Assembly: GCA_030588285.1 (NCBI GenBank)
Contig: JAUUYK010000029.1
Coordinates: forward strand, 1-8,493
Length of the DNA: 8,493 nt
DNA from: Kiritimatiellales bacterium
GTDB taxonomy: Bacteria; Verrucomicrobiota; Kiritimatiellia; Kiritimatiellales; Pontiellaceae
Direction: 5' to 3'
Part shown: positions 1-6,550 of the stretch, piece by piece
How positions within the stretch are numbered: position 1 is the first letter of the stretch
Layout: each line of letters opens with the position of its first letter
Translations under genes and position numbers: made by a program
The notes under the pieces: model-generated
The model's input: only the letters and a program-made list of their open reading frames with translations
Databases searched by the model: none
Told to the model about the DNA's origin: nothing

Positions 1-14
1 AACGTCCGCTCCGC

Positions 15-59
15 GGAAACGACAAAGGGCAGGCTTTTAGCCTGCCCTTTGTCGTTTCC
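15..59. terminator. Perfect 21-bp hairpin closing the minus-strand cluster
   Basis: Arms 15-35 and 39-59 are exact reverse complements around a 3-base TTT loop. The hairpin starts 20 bases past the stop codon of the CpXC gene, where the minus-strand operon should end. Neither strand has a clean U-run after the stem, so it may act as a transcript-end stabiliser or a bidirectional terminator for a convergent gene left of the window. The structure is seen directly; its function is inferred from position. Confidence 0.7.
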
Positions 60-78
60 TCAACTAGGTTGCACCCGA

Positions 79-762
79 TTAATCCTCCTCCTCCTCAAGC
101 AATAGATTACGAGCGCTGATGCAGGGACCAGGAAACATATCCGTAAATTCTTCGGGCGTTTCCTCGAAGAGCTCGATCATGGAGTCGTAGGCGGAGCGTC
201 CATACCGCAGCATGTTGCCGAGGTGCTGGCTTTCGACATCCTGCTTCACAAAACAAAATTCCTCTTCCGTCGAATCGTGTACATTTAGCAATAAGCGGAA
301 TTTTTTCGGATCGACCGAGTCCATATTTCGCGTATAGATACTGTATTTAATATATTCCACGACACGGTGATTCAGGCCGGCTTCAATTAAAAATATTAGT
401 TCAACCAATTCAACGCGCGAGGTGACCAACCGCACCACTGGCATTTCAGCATCCGGCGGAAGCATTTCGTTCATTTCCTCCATCGATCGATCAAACTCTT
501 CCAAAATCATTTCCAGAGAAGCTCCTTCATTTTCAGGAATCCAATGGATTAGAATCTGGTGCTGTGGGTCGTTGTAAAGCAACGGGAGGTCGATCCGAAA
601 ACTCAGCTCGCAGTCGGGGCACTCTATTCGATTGAGCTGGTTCATCATCAACGAATCTTTAAGCTCCGGCTCCACCTCCACATTAATGGCGTCGTATACG
701 TGCACCTCCTGTTTTTCTCCACAGGAGGGGCATGAAATATTTACTGATCGGCTAATGCTCAT
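79..762 (-). CDS. CpXC-domain zinc-ribbon protein
   Basis: A 227-residue protein with two CPxC knuckles, CPSC (Cys11, Cys14) and CPDC (Cys48, Cys51). They are separated by an acidic stretch and followed by a PLLYND segment, which is the layout of the CpXC family. The four cysteines probably bind one zinc ion. The remainder (about 105-220) is a predicted alpha/beta domain typical of longer CpXC proteins, and the tail is very acidic (LLLEEEED). No signal peptide or membrane segment is present, so it is probably cytoplasmic. The reading frame is open a further 43 codons upstream, but that extension would run back into the preceding kinase gene and is low-complexity basic sequence. The ATG at 762 puts the zinc ribbon at the N terminus as in the family, though only a weak GAG precedes it. 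It is the last gene of the cluster. The family's biochemical function is not known. Confidence 0.85.
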   Translation of the reverse strand: MSISRSVNISCPSCGEKQEVHVYDAINVEVEPELKDSLMMNQLNRIECPDCELSFRIDLPLLYNDPQHQILIHWIPENEGASLEMILEEFDRSMEEMNEMLPPDAEMPVVRLVTSRVELVELIFLIEAGLNHRVVEYIKYSIYTRNMDSVDPKKFRLLLNVHDSTEEEFCFVKQDVESQHLGNMLRYGRSAYDSMIELFEETPEEFTDMFPGPCISARNLLLEEEED

Positions 763-806
763 ATAAAATCTCGAGTAGTTAAGTGATTCATTTTTAAGCG
801 ATAAAT

Positions 807-1796
807 CTAGTTCCAGTTGCCCGATTTTAACCGTTCGTCGTTTAAAATGGCGTGGTACTGATGTTCCAGATCGGCAACTTCGCGTTGCCAAAACATATCG
901 CTTCCCCAGTCGGGGAAGTTATTTTTAAATTTAAAGTCGTCCACCTGTGTGCTGCACCAGGAGAGAAAATAGATAATGCGCATAGCGCGCAAAATTTCGA
1001 TCAGGCGAAGTTGCCGGTCGTCGAAATCCATAAACTGTTCGTAGCCGTCGAGAATGAGATTAATCTCGTGGCGCGTATGATTCGCATGGTCGGGCAGGAG
1101 CAACCAAATATCCTGCACGGCTGGCCCCATCACCATCTCATCAAAATCGATCACCATAAGTCCCTCTTCAGGACGCTCTAGCACATTCGCACGATGGCAA
1201 TCGCCATGAATCCGCTGCAACTCAACGCCATCGAATTCGCGCAGTGCAATTTCGAGGATCCGATGGGAAACATCTTTAAATCGATCGGCATTTCCGGCCG
1301 ACATAAAACCGCCCGCAAGCAACCCTTCAATTTCGGGAAGCGTGGTCGTTTCCGGATGCATCCGCAACCGGTTGTCTGCAATCCCGCGAGAACCGGACAG
1401 ATGAATTCGGCCCACTAAACTACCGAGCCGCCGCCAACCTTCATCGGTGTGCAACTCCATTTCGCGTCCCGATTTTTTGGGAAACACGGCATAGAGAATG
1501 TCATCGTATTCCCCAATGGTTCCGCCATGCGCTAATTCAAGCGGGGCAACGACGGGGATCTCATCGGCCGCGCAATCGAGCACAAAATCGTGCTCGTCCT
1601 GCAACGCAGTTTTTTTCCAGCGCCCCGGACGGTAAAACTTGGCAATCAATCGTTCGCCGGACACCGACTGCAATTCATAAACGCGGTTAATATAACTGGG
1701 CAGCGGCGAAGTCAAACCGGTGAGCTGGCAATCCATCCCCATTTCGATGGCATCCAGAATGCGATCGGGGGTTAATTCGTCGAAATGACCACTCAT
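807..1796 (-). CDS. srkA: SrkA/RdoA (YihE)-type stress response Ser/Thr kinase
   Basis: At 329 residues it is almost the same length as E. coli SrkA (328). The fold is APH/choline-kinase-like. Visible motifs are the ATP-binding lysine in LIAKFYRPGRW (Lys53), a helix-C glutamate in DEHDF (about 68), the catalytic loop HGDCHRANVL (Asp199, Asn204), the metal-binding IDFDE (Asp217), and then GPAVQDIWLLL. The C-terminal YEQF and LRAMRIIYFLSW segments also match SrkA. In E. coli SrkA is a cytoplasmic protein kinase of the Cpx envelope-stress regulon that protects against oxidative and stress-induced death; the physiological role here is inferred. The start ATG overlaps the stop of the HAD gene as ATGA and has no clear Shine-Dalgarno sequence, which indicates translational coupling. 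All key catalytic residues are present. Confidence 0.9.
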   Translation of the reverse strand: MSGHFDELTPDRILDAIEMGMDCQLTGLTSPLPSYINRVYELQSVSGERLIAKFYRPGRWKKTALQDEHDFVLDCAADEIPVVAPLELAHGGTIGEYDDILYAVFPKKSGREMELHTDEGWRRLGSLVGRIHLSGSRGIADNRLRMHPETTTLPEIEGLLAGGFMSAGNADRFKDVSHRILEIALREFDGVELQRIHGDCHRANVLERPEEGLMVIDFDEMVMGPAVQDIWLLLPDHANHTRHEINLILDGYEQFMDFDDRQLRLIEILRAMRIIYFLSWCSTQVDDFKFKNNFPDWGSDMFWQREVADLEHQYHAILNDERLKSGNWN

Positions 1797-2458
1797 AGAT
1801 TTAGTGCTTTAAAAAGGGGTTCTGCGGCCTCAAAAGAGTCCACGATCATATCTGGCTTTTCCGCCTCCAGCATGGCCCGACTAAACGTTCCATTGCAGAC
1901 GGCCACCGAGACCATTCCATTGACCCGTGCCGCTTCAATATCCGACGGGGTGTCGCCCAACAGAAAAGCGTGCTGGGGCCGGCCTGCCCGTTCAAGAGCT
2001 AGGGCCGCCATACGATTGCGATCGCCATCGTCATCGCCAAAACCACCGACCGAGGAAAAATATTGATTTAACCCGCCGTGCTTCAGTTTTAGATAAGCGC
2101 ACTCACGAATATTCCCCGTAACCAGCGCAAGATTCCACTGCGTGGAAACCCGCTCCAGAAAAGCGCCAACCCCTGGGAAAACGACGGGCGGGAAACGAGT
2201 CATATTCTGATCGAGAAAGCCGGGAAGCACCTCGAAGAAATGCTTCGTGCGGGCGGGATCAAATTCCAGCTCATTTTCGCGAACGAGCTGTTCCACCACA
2301 CGAAGATCTGTGGCTCCGGCAAAATTAATATGCGCCATATCGACGGGCACGCCATACGCTTCAAGAAAGGCTTCGCCAAAAGCGGCGCTTCCCGAACCTG
2401 TTGCATGCAGCAACGTGCCATCGATATCGCAAAATATATAGCGGCTTGGCGCCGTCAT
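1793..2458 (-). CDS. HAD-family phosphatase, phosphoglycolate phosphatase-like
   Basis: A 221-residue haloacid dehalogenase-superfamily hydrolase with all four motifs: I, DIDGTLL (nucleophile Asp11, Asp13); II, the threonine of LVTGN (Thr114); III, a lysine in YLKLKHGGL (124 or 126); IV, GDTPSD (Asp169, Asp173). A helical cap of about 65 residues sits between motifs I and II, as in the Gph/beta-phosphoglucomutase subgroup. It should remove phosphate from a small metabolite in the cytoplasm; the substrate cannot be read from sequence. The stop TGA overlaps the kinase ATG. The start ATG lies 9 bases after the NYN-like gene's stop with only a weak AGG ahead, so translation is probably coupled on both sides. 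A housekeeping clean-up or metabolite-repair role beside a stress kinase is possible but speculative. Confidence 0.88.
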   Translation of the reverse strand: MTAPSRYIFCDIDGTLLHATGSGSAAFGEAFLEAYGVPVDMAHINFAGATDLRVVEQLVRENELEFDPARTKHFFEVLPGFLDQNMTRFPPVVFPGVGAFLERVSTQWNLALVTGNIRECAYLKLKHGGLNQYFSSVGGFGDDDGDRNRMAALALERAGRPQHAFLLGDTPSDIEAARVNGMVSVAVCNGTFSRAMLEAEKPDMIVDSFEAAEPLFKALNL

Positions 2459-2467
2459 ACGACCGGC

Positions 2468-3100
2468 CTAGTCGACGAGGTCGATCAATTCGTTAATGGC
2501 ATCGACCTCAGAATTTTCTTTTGGCGGACGTTCCCGCCTCGGCTCGTTGCTGGTGGTGCTGGCATTATTATTGTTTTTCTTACCGTTCGGTTTAGCATTG
2601 CCCGATGGTTTTTGCTGACGACGGCGAGGCGGGCGATTGTTATTGTTATTATTATTGCGGCCGCGGCTGTTTTCACCACGCTCTCCCCCTTCGTTCTCGC
2701 CTCCGATATCGAATGCTTTACGAAAGGTACTGATCCGCATTTTTTTCACTCCGTTGGCGGCCACTTTTTCAGTCGCTGCAGTGCCGGAAACCAACACCGC
2801 GTTCGCCCCTTTTCCGGCGACGGTTTTGGCCAAAAACTTAGCGTGAACATCCGGCGACTTACTATAGATCACCGTAATCCCCTCGAACTTCTTTCCGGCC
2901 GGAGCCTTATTGAGTGGTGCGCCGGTTAAAACGGCCACCACCGCAACTTTTTCGCGTTGCGAAAACCGCGATAGACGACGCAAGATCTGTAGTTGATTGC
3001 GCGGGGGAACCTTGCCTTTCATTCCCGCTGATTCGCTGAGCGATACGGCATCGACAACCATGATGGTCTTAGCTGAACTAAACAGGTTAAATAAACCCAT
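2468..3100 (-). CDS. NYN/PIN-like domain protein with Asn/Arg-rich disordered tail
   Basis: A 210-residue protein in two parts. Residues 11-130 look like a small Rossmann-type NYN/PIN domain: strand IMVVDAV with Asp17, a helix RNQLQILRRLSRFSQ, strand VAVVAVLTG, ITVIYS followed by SPDVHAKFL (Asp84), AVLVSG, and a final ISTFRKAFD. This order matches YacP-like ribonucleases, but the late acidic residue normally following the SS/SG strand is missing (VSGTAATEK), so nuclease activity is doubtful. Residues 132-195 are low complexity, rich in Asn, Arg, Pro and Lys, with a run of seven Asn, and are likely disordered and RNA-binding. The last 14 residues form a short acidic amphipathic peptide, possibly an interaction motif. 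The start is supported by AAAGGA seven bases ahead of the ATG. It is the first gene of the four-gene cluster. Assignment to the NYN fold is from pattern only. Confidence 0.7.
   Translation of the reverse strand: MGLFNLFSSAKTIMVVDAVSLSESAGMKGKVPPRNQLQILRRLSRFSQREKVAVVAVLTGAPLNKAPAGKKFEGITVIYSKSPDVHAKFLAKTVAGKGANAVLVSGTAATEKVAANGVKKMRISTFRKAFDIGGENEGGERGENSRGRNNNNNNNRPPRRRQQKPSGNAKPNGKKNNNNASTTSNEPRRERPPKENSEVDAINELIDLVD
2636..2656 (-). repeat. AAT/AAC trinucleotide repeat in the NYN-like gene
   Basis: Seven consecutive asparagine codons (a mix of AAT and AAC), flanked by arginine codons. A second run of four Asn codons lies at 2564-2575 next to two Lys codons. Copy-number change by slippage would keep the frame and only alter tail length. 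Confidence 0.85.
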
Positions 3101-3287
3101 ATTATTTTCCTTTATGTTGTTTTTTCATGTTTCCATGCACATACACCGTCGTTCCGACTGCAAGAGTATTTCGTGATTTGCAGCGATGGGCGGTGTGTTT
3201 TCGTGCGGTTAAAGCCGGTGAAACTACCCCATGTAATCGAGTTGCGCAAGCCTCTATTTTCGGACTTAAAAACAGGCGAGTTGCTGA

Positions 3288-4526
3288 CTACAGCACGGTC
3301 CCCGAGGGGATGACCGTATTTTTAGGAATCACTATAATTCCGTCACAAATCCAGTAGAGCTCGCTTTCTTCGTTTAGCGGCTTTCCCTCCGGCGAAATCA
3401 CCACATTATCGCCGATGCGTACATTTTTATCAATAATCGCATTTTTAACGATGCAGTTTTTCCCGATTCCCATCGGAATACCGGAAGGATGCTTAACGCC
3501 TCCATGCTCATACCAGCCCGCTCCCATCAGAACCGAATCTTCCACCACAGCCCCCTCGCCTACTAACGCGCGCAGGCCAACGACGGAATGTTCAATCCGC
3601 TCACCGGAAATAATACACCCATCGGAAAGCAGACAACGGCTCAACTTACAGTAGTTAATTTTAGACGGGGGGAGGTAGCGCATGCGGGTATAGATAACCG
3701 AGCTCATTTCATAGAAGGAAAAACTAGGCAAAGCTTCCGTAAGCGCTAAATTCGCTTTCCAGAAGGAACGAATGGTCCCAATGTCTTCCCAATAGCCATC
3801 AAAAACATAGCTACACACTTTATGCGTCGCGATTGCACCGGGAATAATATCTCTGCCAAAATCAGATTCATTCCCGCTGCTCAGTAGTTCGCGCAAAACA
3901 TTCATGTTGAAAACATAAATACCCATGGATGCCAGAAAACGCTCATCGTCGTAGTGTGGAGCACGCAGTTCATCGAGCTCCGACGAATCACCGGGTTTTT
4001 CAGAAAACCGAATAATTTGCCCTTTGTCATCGACCTGCATAATGCCAAAATCTTTGGCGGCCGCTCGAGAAACCGGCTTGGTGCTGATCGTTAAATCGGC
4101 TCCGTGTTCGATATGCTGCTGAATTATTTTATCCAAATCCATGCGATAAAGTTGGTCGCCAGAAAGAATCACCACAATATCGGGCTCATCTGTCGCAAAA
4201 TAGCGGATCGATCGGCGAACCGCATCAGCCGTTCCCTGGAACCAGCCGGCAGATTCAGGCGTCTGTTCCGCCGCCAAAATACGAACATGCCCACCACTGA
4301 ACTGATCAAATCGATACGTTGCGCCGATATGCCGATGTAGCGAAACGCTGTTAAACTGAGTTAAAAGATAAATATCCCGAATATCACTATTGATACAGTT
4401 GCTGATCGGGATATCAACCAAACGATATTTCCCCGCAACCGGAACCGCCGGTTTAGAGCGTTCCTTCGTTAAGGGTTGCAACCGACTTCCTGCTCCGCCG
4501 CCTAAAATTAACCCAACTACCCTCAT
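3288..4526 (-). CDS. glgC: Glucose-1-phosphate adenylyltransferase (ADP-glucose pyrophosphorylase)
   Basis: A 412-residue enzyme that makes ADP-glucose and pyrophosphate from ATP and glucose-1-phosphate, the committed step of bacterial glycogen synthesis. Seen in order: nucleotide-binding GGGAGSRLQPLT (9-20), KERSKPAVPV, YRLVDIPISN (34-43), GTADAVRR (98-105), GDQLYRMD (123-130, with the metal-binding Asp), FSEKP (174-178), and YWEDIGTI (245-252). A C-terminal left-handed beta-helix domain follows, ending IPSGTVL. The GKYRLVDIP and TQFNS stretches resemble the cyanobacterial/plant type. A GTG 15 bases upstream is possible, but a purine-rich GAGAGGGGG lies between it and two tandem ATGs, so the second ATG (4526) or the first (4529) is the more likely start. 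No other glycogen gene is in the window. The 187 bases to the next gene suggest a separate transcript, although no terminator hairpin is evident there. Confidence 0.95.
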   Translation of the reverse strand: MRVVGLILGGGAGSRLQPLTKERSKPAVPVAGKYRLVDIPISNCINSDIRDIYLLTQFNSVSLHRHIGATYRFDQFSGGHVRILAAEQTPESAGWFQGTADAVRRSIRYFATDEPDIVVILSGDQLYRMDLDKIIQQHIEHGADLTISTKPVSRAAAKDFGIMQVDDKGQIIRFSEKPGDSSELDELRAPHYDDERFLASMGIYVFNMNVLRELLSSGNESDFGRDIIPGAIATHKVCSYVFDGYWEDIGTIRSFWKANLALTEALPSFSFYEMSSVIYTRMRYLPPSKINYCKLSRCLLSDGCIISGERIEHSVVGLRALVGEGAVVEDSVLMGAGWYEHGGVKHPSGIPMGIGKNCIVKNAIIDKNVRIGDNVVISPEGKPLNEESELYWICDGIIVIPKNTVIPSGTVL

Positions 4527-4567
4527 CATTCCCCCTCTCACTTAATCATCGAGATAATAATAAAATA

Positions 4568-4590
4568 CTAGAGGAAGAGCCTCCTCTTAG
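4568..4590 (-). promoter_or_regulatory. Possible hairpin in the glgC leader
   Basis: A purine/pyrimidine inverted repeat (GAGGA at 4571-4575 with TCCTC at 4582-4586, extended by CTA/TAG with one bulge) lies about 45-65 bases upstream of the glgC start in otherwise A/T-rich DNA. Read on the minus strand it contains an AGGAGG with no start codon at usable distance. Whether it is transcribed is unknown. Confidence 0.3.
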
Positions 4591-4617
4591 GAAAACAAAA
4601 GAAAATAAAATTAACCC

Positions 4618-4646
4618 TTGCGTCGCACAGGTTGATGTTCTATAAA
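4618..4646 (+). promoter_or_regulatory. Sigma70-type promoter of tRNA-Lys
   Basis: TTGCGT (4618-4623) and TATAAA (4641-4646) are separated by 17 bases. Transcription would start near 4653, giving a roughly 50-base leader before the mature tRNA. An A/T-rich stretch just upstream (about 4590-4615) could act as an UP-like element. Match quality and position support it. Confidence 0.6.
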
Positions 4647-4701
4647 TCGCGCTCCTTCACGAGAAAGGCGTTACGCAAAACTTATTTAGGAAGCCCTTTT
4701 T

Positions 4702-4777
4702 GGGCCGGTAGCTCAGTCGGTAGAGCATTTGACTTTTAATCAAAGGGTCCTGGGTTCGAGCCCCAGCCGGCTCACCA
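4702..4777 (+). tRNA. tRNA-Lys (anticodon UUU)
   Basis: A complete 76-base cloverleaf. The acceptor arm GGGCCGG pairs with CCGGCTC (one G-U), followed by discriminator A and an encoded CCA (4775-4777). The D-arm has AGCTCAGTCGGTAGAGC, the anticodon stem is TTTGA/TCAAA with loop CTTTTAA, and the T-arm is CTGGG-TTCGAGC-CCCAG. The anticodon TTT at 4735-4737 reads AAA and AAG (lysine). It forms its own unit with the promoter and terminator on either side. Confidence 0.97.
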
Positions 4778-4783
4778 TTTAAG

Positions 4784-4815
4784 CCCCATTATCAGCAATG
4801 ATAATGGGGTTTTTT
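4784..4815 (+). terminator. Intrinsic terminator of tRNA-Lys
   Basis: An 11-bp stem (4784-4794 with 4799-4809) is capped by a GCAA (GNRA) tetraloop and followed directly by six T. It begins seven bases after the tRNA CCA. This is a classic Rho-independent terminator. Confidence 0.93.
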
Positions 4816-5198
4816 GTTTAATACGGTAACCGCCTAACGATGAGGCAGGATGGGAGAGGCGGGTCGTTTGGTCGAACCAAGAGGGTCTAGATTTCCCCTT
4901 TCTCTAGGGAAGAGCCCGCGGTCGATCCTCGGCACAAAGATGATTTCAACCGTATCGCTATCGCCCACCTTTTGGAGACCATCTTTTTCCAATCAGGATT
5001 TGCAGTCTTCAACTATTCCATCTATTTTTAGCCCTGATCAGGGTGAAATTTACGGGGTCTACATTGCTTCTGCTGGAATAGGTTGTACGGCTTAGATGCA
5101 GAAATCAGGATGACCTCAACCCTGCGAGCACGCTAAACGAATATAACAGCTACGTTTGCGGTTTTTAATGACCCTCTAAATAATATAAGGAGCCAAAC
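4816..5198. other. Gene-poor stretch between tRNA-Lys and trpB; possible coding remnant
   Basis: About 380 bases without a convincing gene. An open frame of 81 codons exists on the plus strand (4850-5095), but it has no ribosome binding site and no recognisable family. On the minus strand, two short pieces in one frame separated by a TGA (roughly 5030 to 4838) read rather like protein (GLKIDGIVEDCKS, then DTVEIIFVPRIDRGLF), which could be the relic of a broken gene. A 12-base perfect palindrome CCCTGATCAGGG lies at 5032-5043. The last part contains the trpB leader with AAGGAG at 5187-5192; no tryptophan-rich leader peptide was found. Confidence 0.4.
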
Positions 5199-6416
5199 AT
5201 GAGTACAGACTACAGAAACTATCTCGAAAGCACTCCCGATGCCCAAGGCAATTTTGGCGACTATGGCGGGGCCTTCCTTCCCCCGCAACTCGAAGGGCCA
5301 ATGAAAGATATTCACGAGGCCTATCTAAAGATCAGTAAATCGGCCGACTTCATCAATGAACTGCGCGCCATCCGCAAGCACTATCAAGGCCGCCCCACCC
5401 CGACCTATCACGCTAAACGCATGTCCGAAATGTGCGGGGGTGCCGAAATCTACCTCAAACGCGAAGATCTCAATCACACGGGGGCGCACAAGCTTAATCA
5501 CTGCATGGGCGAAGGACTGCTCGCAAAAACGATGGGCAAAAAGAAACTTATCGCCGAAACCGGTGCCGGCCAACACGGCGTGGCGCTCGCCACTGCCGCC
5601 GCCTACTTCGGCCTCGAATGCGAAATCCACATGGGCGAAGTCGACATCGCCAAAGAGCACCCCAACGTCATTCGCATGAAACTGCTCGGCGCCAAAGTCG
5701 TCCCGGTCTCCTTTGGTCTAAAAACACTTAAAGAAGCGGTTGATTCTGCCTTTCAAGCCTATCTCGCCGACCCCGAAACCTCGATCTATTGCATCGGTTC
5801 GGTCGTTGGTCCCCACCCTTTCCCGATGATGGTGCGCGACTTCCAGCGCGTCGTCGGCATTGAAGCGCGCGAACAGTTTCTAGAAATGACCGGCAACCTG
5901 CCGGACGTCGTGACGGCCTGTATTGGCGGGGGCTCTAATGCCATGGGGATATTCTCCGCATTTCTCGATGATCCGTGCGAAATATGGGGAGTTGAACCAC
6001 TCGGACGCGGCCCCGAAAGCGGCGACCACGCTGCCACGATGACCTATGGCATGCCCGGCATTATCCATGGGTTTAAATGCTACCTGTTGCAGGACGAAAA
6101 TGGCGAACCCGCCCCGGTCTACTCCATCGCCTCCGGCCTCGACTATCCGGGGGTGGGTCCGGAACATAGTCACCTCAAAGACACTGGTCGCGTCCAATAC
6201 ACCGCTATCGATGACAAAGAGTGCCTCGACGCCTTCTTCAAGCTCTGCCGCCTCGAAGGCATCATTCCCGCACTCGAAAGTGCGCACGCCGTTGCTTTCG
6301 CCATGAAAAAGGCCAAAGAAATGGGGAGCGGATCCATTCTGCTTAACCTATCAGGGCGCGGCGACAAAGACCTCGACTTCGTCGCGGACAACTATGGATT
6401 TGGTGACCCAGTATAA
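5199..6416 (+). CDS. trpB: Tryptophan synthase beta chain
   Basis: A 405-residue PLP enzyme that joins indole and L-serine to give L-tryptophan, normally in an alpha2-beta2 complex with TrpA. Seen: N-terminal [30 protein letters not shown] with the PLP lysine at 98, catalytic glutamate in AETGAGQHG (Glu120), phosphate-binding GGGSNAMG (243-250), [21 protein letters not shown] (Glu360) and LSGRGDKD with the pyridine-nitrogen Ser386. Length and motif order are those of TrpB1, not the longer TrpB2. After the lysine the sequence is LNHCMGE, where E. coli has TNQVLGQ, so this is a diverged branch. The start is fixed by AAGGAG six bases ahead of the ATG. No trpA or other trp gene is beside it, so the partner must be elsewhere. 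Codons are notably C-ending compared with the next gene. Confidence 0.96.
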   Translation: MSTDYRNYLESTPDAQGNFGDYGGAFLPPQLEGPMKDIHEAYLKISKSADFINELRAIRKHYQGRPTPTYHAKRMSEMCGGAEIYLKREDLNHTGAHKLNHCMGEGLLAKTMGKKKLIAETGAGQHGVALATAAAYFGLECEIHMGEVDIAKEHPNVIRMKLLGAKVVPVSFGLKTLKEAVDSAFQAYLADPETSIYCIGSVVGPHPFPMMVRDFQRVVGIEAREQFLEMTGNLPDVVTACIGGGSNAMGIFSAFLDDPCEIWGVEPLGRGPESGDHAATMTYGMPGIIHGFKCYLLQDENGEPAPVYSIASGLDYPGVGPEHSHLKDTGRVQYTAIDDKECLDAFFKLCRLEGIIPALESAHAVAFAMKKAKEMGSGSILLNLSGRGDKDLDFVADNYGFGDPV

Positions 6417-6443
6417 ACCTGCGACAGCGGGCCATAAAAACCA

Positions 6444-6473
6444 TACCCACCGGCATATTATGCCGGCAGGGTA
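6444..6473 (+). terminator. Hairpin downstream of trpB
   Basis: CCGGCAT (6450-6456) pairs with ATGCCGG (6460-6466) around ATT. It is extended by TACCC (6444-6448) with GGGTA (6469-6473) across a small internal loop. It lies 28 bases past the trpB stop. No T-run follows, so it is a weak terminator or a 3'-end stabiliser. Confidence 0.55.
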
Positions 6474-6550
6474 AATTCATTTACCGCAGCCTTGGTGACG
6501 GCCGAATAAACCACTATAAACCCATCAACATTAACCCTATTTAGGATTTT

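Noticed and set aside
763..891. N-terminal extension of the CpXC protein by 43 residues
   Set aside because: It overlaps the end of the kinase gene, has basic low-complexity sequence and would bury the N-terminal zinc ribbon. The internal ATG at 762 fits the family.
2240..2929. A 229-codon plus-strand open frame
   Set aside because: It is antisense to the HAD and NYN-like genes, which have clear motifs and coupled spacing. Its translation is low complexity and hydrophobic where the opposite strand encodes the Asn/Arg tail.
3127..3357. A 76-codon plus-strand open frame between the NYN-like gene and glgC
   Set aside because: It overlaps the glgC 3' end, has no ribosome binding site, and the product is not recognisable.
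4868..4880. TTGGT-CGA-ACCAA mini-hairpin resembling a tRNA T-arm
   Set aside because: There is no cloverleaf around it; a 5-bp stem is expected by chance.
4850..5095. An 81-codon plus-strand open frame after tRNA-Lys
   Set aside because: No Shine-Dalgarno sequence, no recognisable family and unusual composition. Kept only as part of the gene-poor stretch.
5096..5198. A trp attenuator with leader peptide upstream of trpB
   Set aside because: The short frames here (starting at 5096, 5110 and 5168) contain no Trp codons, and no alternative terminator/antiterminator pair was found.
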